64,000 nucleotides of DNA from Nocardia asteroides (lineage in GTDB: Bacteria; Actinomycetota; Actinomycetes; Mycobacteriales; Mycobacteriaceae): assembly GCA_019930625.1 (NCBI GenBank), contig CP082844.1, positions 3,534,001-3,598,000 of the forward strand, written 5' to 3'. Below, piece after piece: positions 62,339-64,000 of the stretch. The translations under genes were made by a program, and so were the position numbers. Positions within the stretch are counted from its first letter, which is position 1, and every line of letters begins with the position of its first letter. The notes beneath the pieces were generated by a model. It saw only the letters and a list, made by a program, of their open reading frames with translations, was not told the DNA's origin and ran no database searches.

Positions 62339-63727
62339 ATGAGTGTGGAACCCGAGTGGGACGGCGGCCCGGCGCCGCACGATCCGGCGGCGTTCTCGCG
62401 GCGGCCGATGCTGCCCGAAGAGGATCCGTTCTACGTCCCTCCGCCCGCGCTCGGGCGTCTGCGTCCCGGCGCGATCGTCCGCTCGCGCCGGGTGGAGATA
62501 GGATTCTTCGGGCTTGTGCCCCAGCGCATTTCGGCCTGGCAATTGCTCTATCGCACCGGTGATCTGCACGGTGAGCCGGAGGTGGCGGTGACCACCGTGC
62601 TGCTGCCATGGGGAGCGGATCCGGCACAGCCGCGTCCGCTGGTCTCGTTCCAGTGCGCGATCGACGCGGTGGCCTCGAAATGCCTTCCCTCCTACTCGCT
62701 GCGGCGTGGTGCGCGGGCGGCGGGGGCGATCCCGCAACTCGAGCTACCGCTGATCACCAGTGCCCTGGCGCGGGGCTGGGCGGTGTCGGTGCCGGATCAC
62801 GGTGGAACCGCGGGCCGGTTCGGTGTGGCAAGGGAGCCGGGATACCGCGCGCTGGACGCGGTCCGCGCCGGCCTCGCCTTCGGCCCGCTGGGGCTGGATT
62901 CCAGCACACCCGTCGCGTTGTGGGGATATTCGGGCGGGGGACTGGCCACCGCGTGGGCCGCGGAGGTGGCCGCCGAGTACGCCCCGGAACTGAACGTCGT
63001 CGGCGCGGTCGCCGGGTCGCCGGTGGGCGATCCGGCCGCAGCTTTCGTCCGGCTCAACGGCACACTGTTCGCCGGATTCGCGGCCGTCTTCACCGCCGGA
63101 CTGCGTCGCGGGTACCCGGAACTGGACCGCATGCTGCGCGCTCACTTGGACGCGCGGTATCTGGGGTGGCTGGCCGAGACCGAGACCACCGCGACGTTCC
63201 CGCTGCTGTACCGCTTCGCCCGGCGCGACATCGACAAGCACAGCAGAGCGGGACTCGCCGCCATGATCGCGCAGGACGGATTGCGGCGGATTCTCGACGA
63301 CATCCATCCCGGCCGCGCGGCGCCCGCCATGCCCGTGCTCGTGCTCCAAGGCATGCACGACGAGGTGATCGCGGTCGCGGACGTGGACGGCCACGTCGCG
63401 CGCTACGTCGCCGCGGGCGCCCACGTGCGCTACCTGCGCGATCGGCTCAGCACCCATCTGCTGCTGCAATTCCTGGCGCTGCCGGTCATGGTCGACTGGC
63501 TCGCCGGTCGATTCACCGACCGCGAGCTGCCCGCGGCCGGTACGCGGACGCACTGGTCGCTCGCTTTCGCCGGTCCGGCGCTGAGCGGCCACCTGCGTTT
63601 CGCGGCCCTGCTCGTCCGTATGTGGCTGGGACGACCGATTAGCGCACAGCGCCGGCCGGTGATGTCCCGTCCGCGCCCACGCCGTCCGTCCGTCCGTTCC
63701 GCCGCCGTGCGCAATCCCTCGGCCTGA
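62339..63727 (+). CDS. Secretory-lipase (LIP) family protein
   Basis: 462 residues. LIP-family alpha/beta hydrolase: DPFYVPPPALGRLRPGAIVRS at the start, VSFQCAIDAVASKCLPSYSL (two Cys), nucleophile VALWGYSGGGLATAWAAE, Asp in QGMHDEVIAVADV and His near DRLSTHLLLQFLAL. There is no clear signal peptide from ATG 62339 (AAAGGA upstream); ~40 more residues are open upstream. The C-terminal ~30 residues are Arg/Pro-rich. Confidence 0.88.
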   Translation: MSVEPEWDGGPAPHDPAAFSRRPMLPEEDPFYVPPPALGRLRPGAIVRSRRVEIGFFGLVPQRISAWQLLYRTGDLHGEPEVAVTTVLLPWGADPAQPRPLVSFQCAIDAVASKCLPSYSLRRGARAAGAIPQLELPLITSALARGWAVSVPDHGGTAGRFGVAREPGYRALDAVRAGLAFGPLGLDSSTPVALWGYSGGGLATAWAAEVAAEYAPELNVVGAVAGSPVGDPAAAFVRLNGTLFAGFAAVFTAGLRRGYPELDRMLRAHLDARYLGWLAETETTATFPLLYRFARRDIDKHSRAGLAAMIAQDGLRRILDDIHPGRAAPAMPVLVLQGMHDEVIAVADVDGHVARYVAAGAHVRYLRDRLSTHLLLQFLALPVMVDWLAGRFTDRELPAAGTRTHWSLAFAGPALSGHLRFAALLVRMWLGRPISAQRRPVMSRPRPRRPSVRSAAVRNPSA

Positions 63728-63867
63728 CCCGGCACGCACCACGAAGGCGTCGCTGAGCTGGGCTGATTCCACCCCACCGTGCGGCGAGGCCGAGATTCAC
63801 GCGTCGCCTCACAAACGTGCCGGTTTTGCTCTAGCGTGAGCACGGTTGGTGCCGAGAGGGGTCGTGG

Positions 63868-64000
63868 ATGCGTAGCGGGATGCTGAGTGTGGCGCAGTTG
63901 CGGGACCGGGTCGACACGGGTGAGATCGACACGGTGCTGGTCGCCATGACCGACATGCAAGGGCGGTTGCAGGGGAAGCGTTGCGCGGCGCGATATTTCC
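63868..64000 (+). CDS. Glutamine synthetase family protein, N-terminus (cut by window)
   Basis: The first ~44 codons (LSVAQLRDRVDTGEIDTVLV, then AMTDMQGRLQGKRCAARYF) match the N-terminal beta-grasp of glutamine synthetase/gamma-glutamylpolyamine synthetase-like enzymes. GAGAGGGG precedes ATG 63868. The rest, including all ATP and metal sites, lies outside. Confidence 0.78.
   Translation, partial: MRSGMLSVAQLRDRVDTGEIDTVLVAMTDMQGRLQGKRCAARYF

Overview
The window looks like chromosomal DNA of a high-GC mycolic-acid actinomycete, most likely Nocardia or a close relative. The evidence is the strong G/C bias at third codon positions, an antigen-85-like mycolyltransferase, an Rpf-type muralytic factor, two large lipases of nocardial type, a DUF1206 protein, an unusual P450, and many TetR/MarR/AraC regulators beside MFS pumps and redox enzymes. 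Species assignment is inference; no rRNA or taxonomic marker is present. About 65 genes can be supported; most of the remaining long open frames are antisense shadows caused by GC bias. || Layout. 0.1-4.6 kb is a disturbed accessory region: an XRE/MmyB regulator, an EamA exporter lacking its N-terminal third, an orphan pertussis-toxin-like ADP-ribosyltransferase (ART) gene, and remnants of IS3 and Tn3 transposases. 4.6-22 kb is ordinary accessory metabolism and regulation: Usp, GlxA and PfpI proteins, RibD-like reductases, MarR/MFS and TetR/MFS divergent pairs, threonine dehydratase, LMW-PTP/ArsC-type phosphatase, MpaB oxygenase, sirtuin and aldonolactone oxidase. 22.9-27.9 kb holds a DUF190 gene with a broken crcB, phosphoglucomutase, an MFS pump with a long hydrophilic tail, and a membrane-anchored DsbA-like protein. 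|| At 28.4 kb there is a tRNA-Ala(GGC). Its 3' end recurs at 31.46 kb, and each copy is followed by its own terminator. The 3 kb between carries only a compact type-VII-secretion-like cassette: a YbaB-like protein, a small helical protein, a 354-residue WXG/Esp-like protein and a small membrane protein. This islet, and the ART locus at 1.6-2.7 kb, are the two best candidates for undescribed accessory systems. 31.5-33.6 kb is further accessory DNA with a RelE/HigB-XRE toxin-antitoxin operon and gene debris. || 33.6-49.4 kb holds a RibD-like reductase, DUF1206 protein, amine oxidase, an atypical P450, a three-gene Mn/Zn/Fe-type ABC importer behind a DtxR-like palindrome, an ADP-ribosylglycohydrolase, a TetR/MFS pair, a mycolyltransferase-like esterase, and two translationally coupled membrane-protein operons under TetR and MerR control. 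49.4-55.6 kb has a PfpI protein, a TetR/acyl-CoA dehydrogenase divergent pair with twin operators, a hotdog thioesterase, rpf with a structured leader, and a coupled thiolase-SDR operon. 55.6-64 kb has modABC with a Mop/TOBE regulator, a methyltransferase, a PucR regulator, two lipases and the start of a glutamine-synthetase-family gene cut by the window end.
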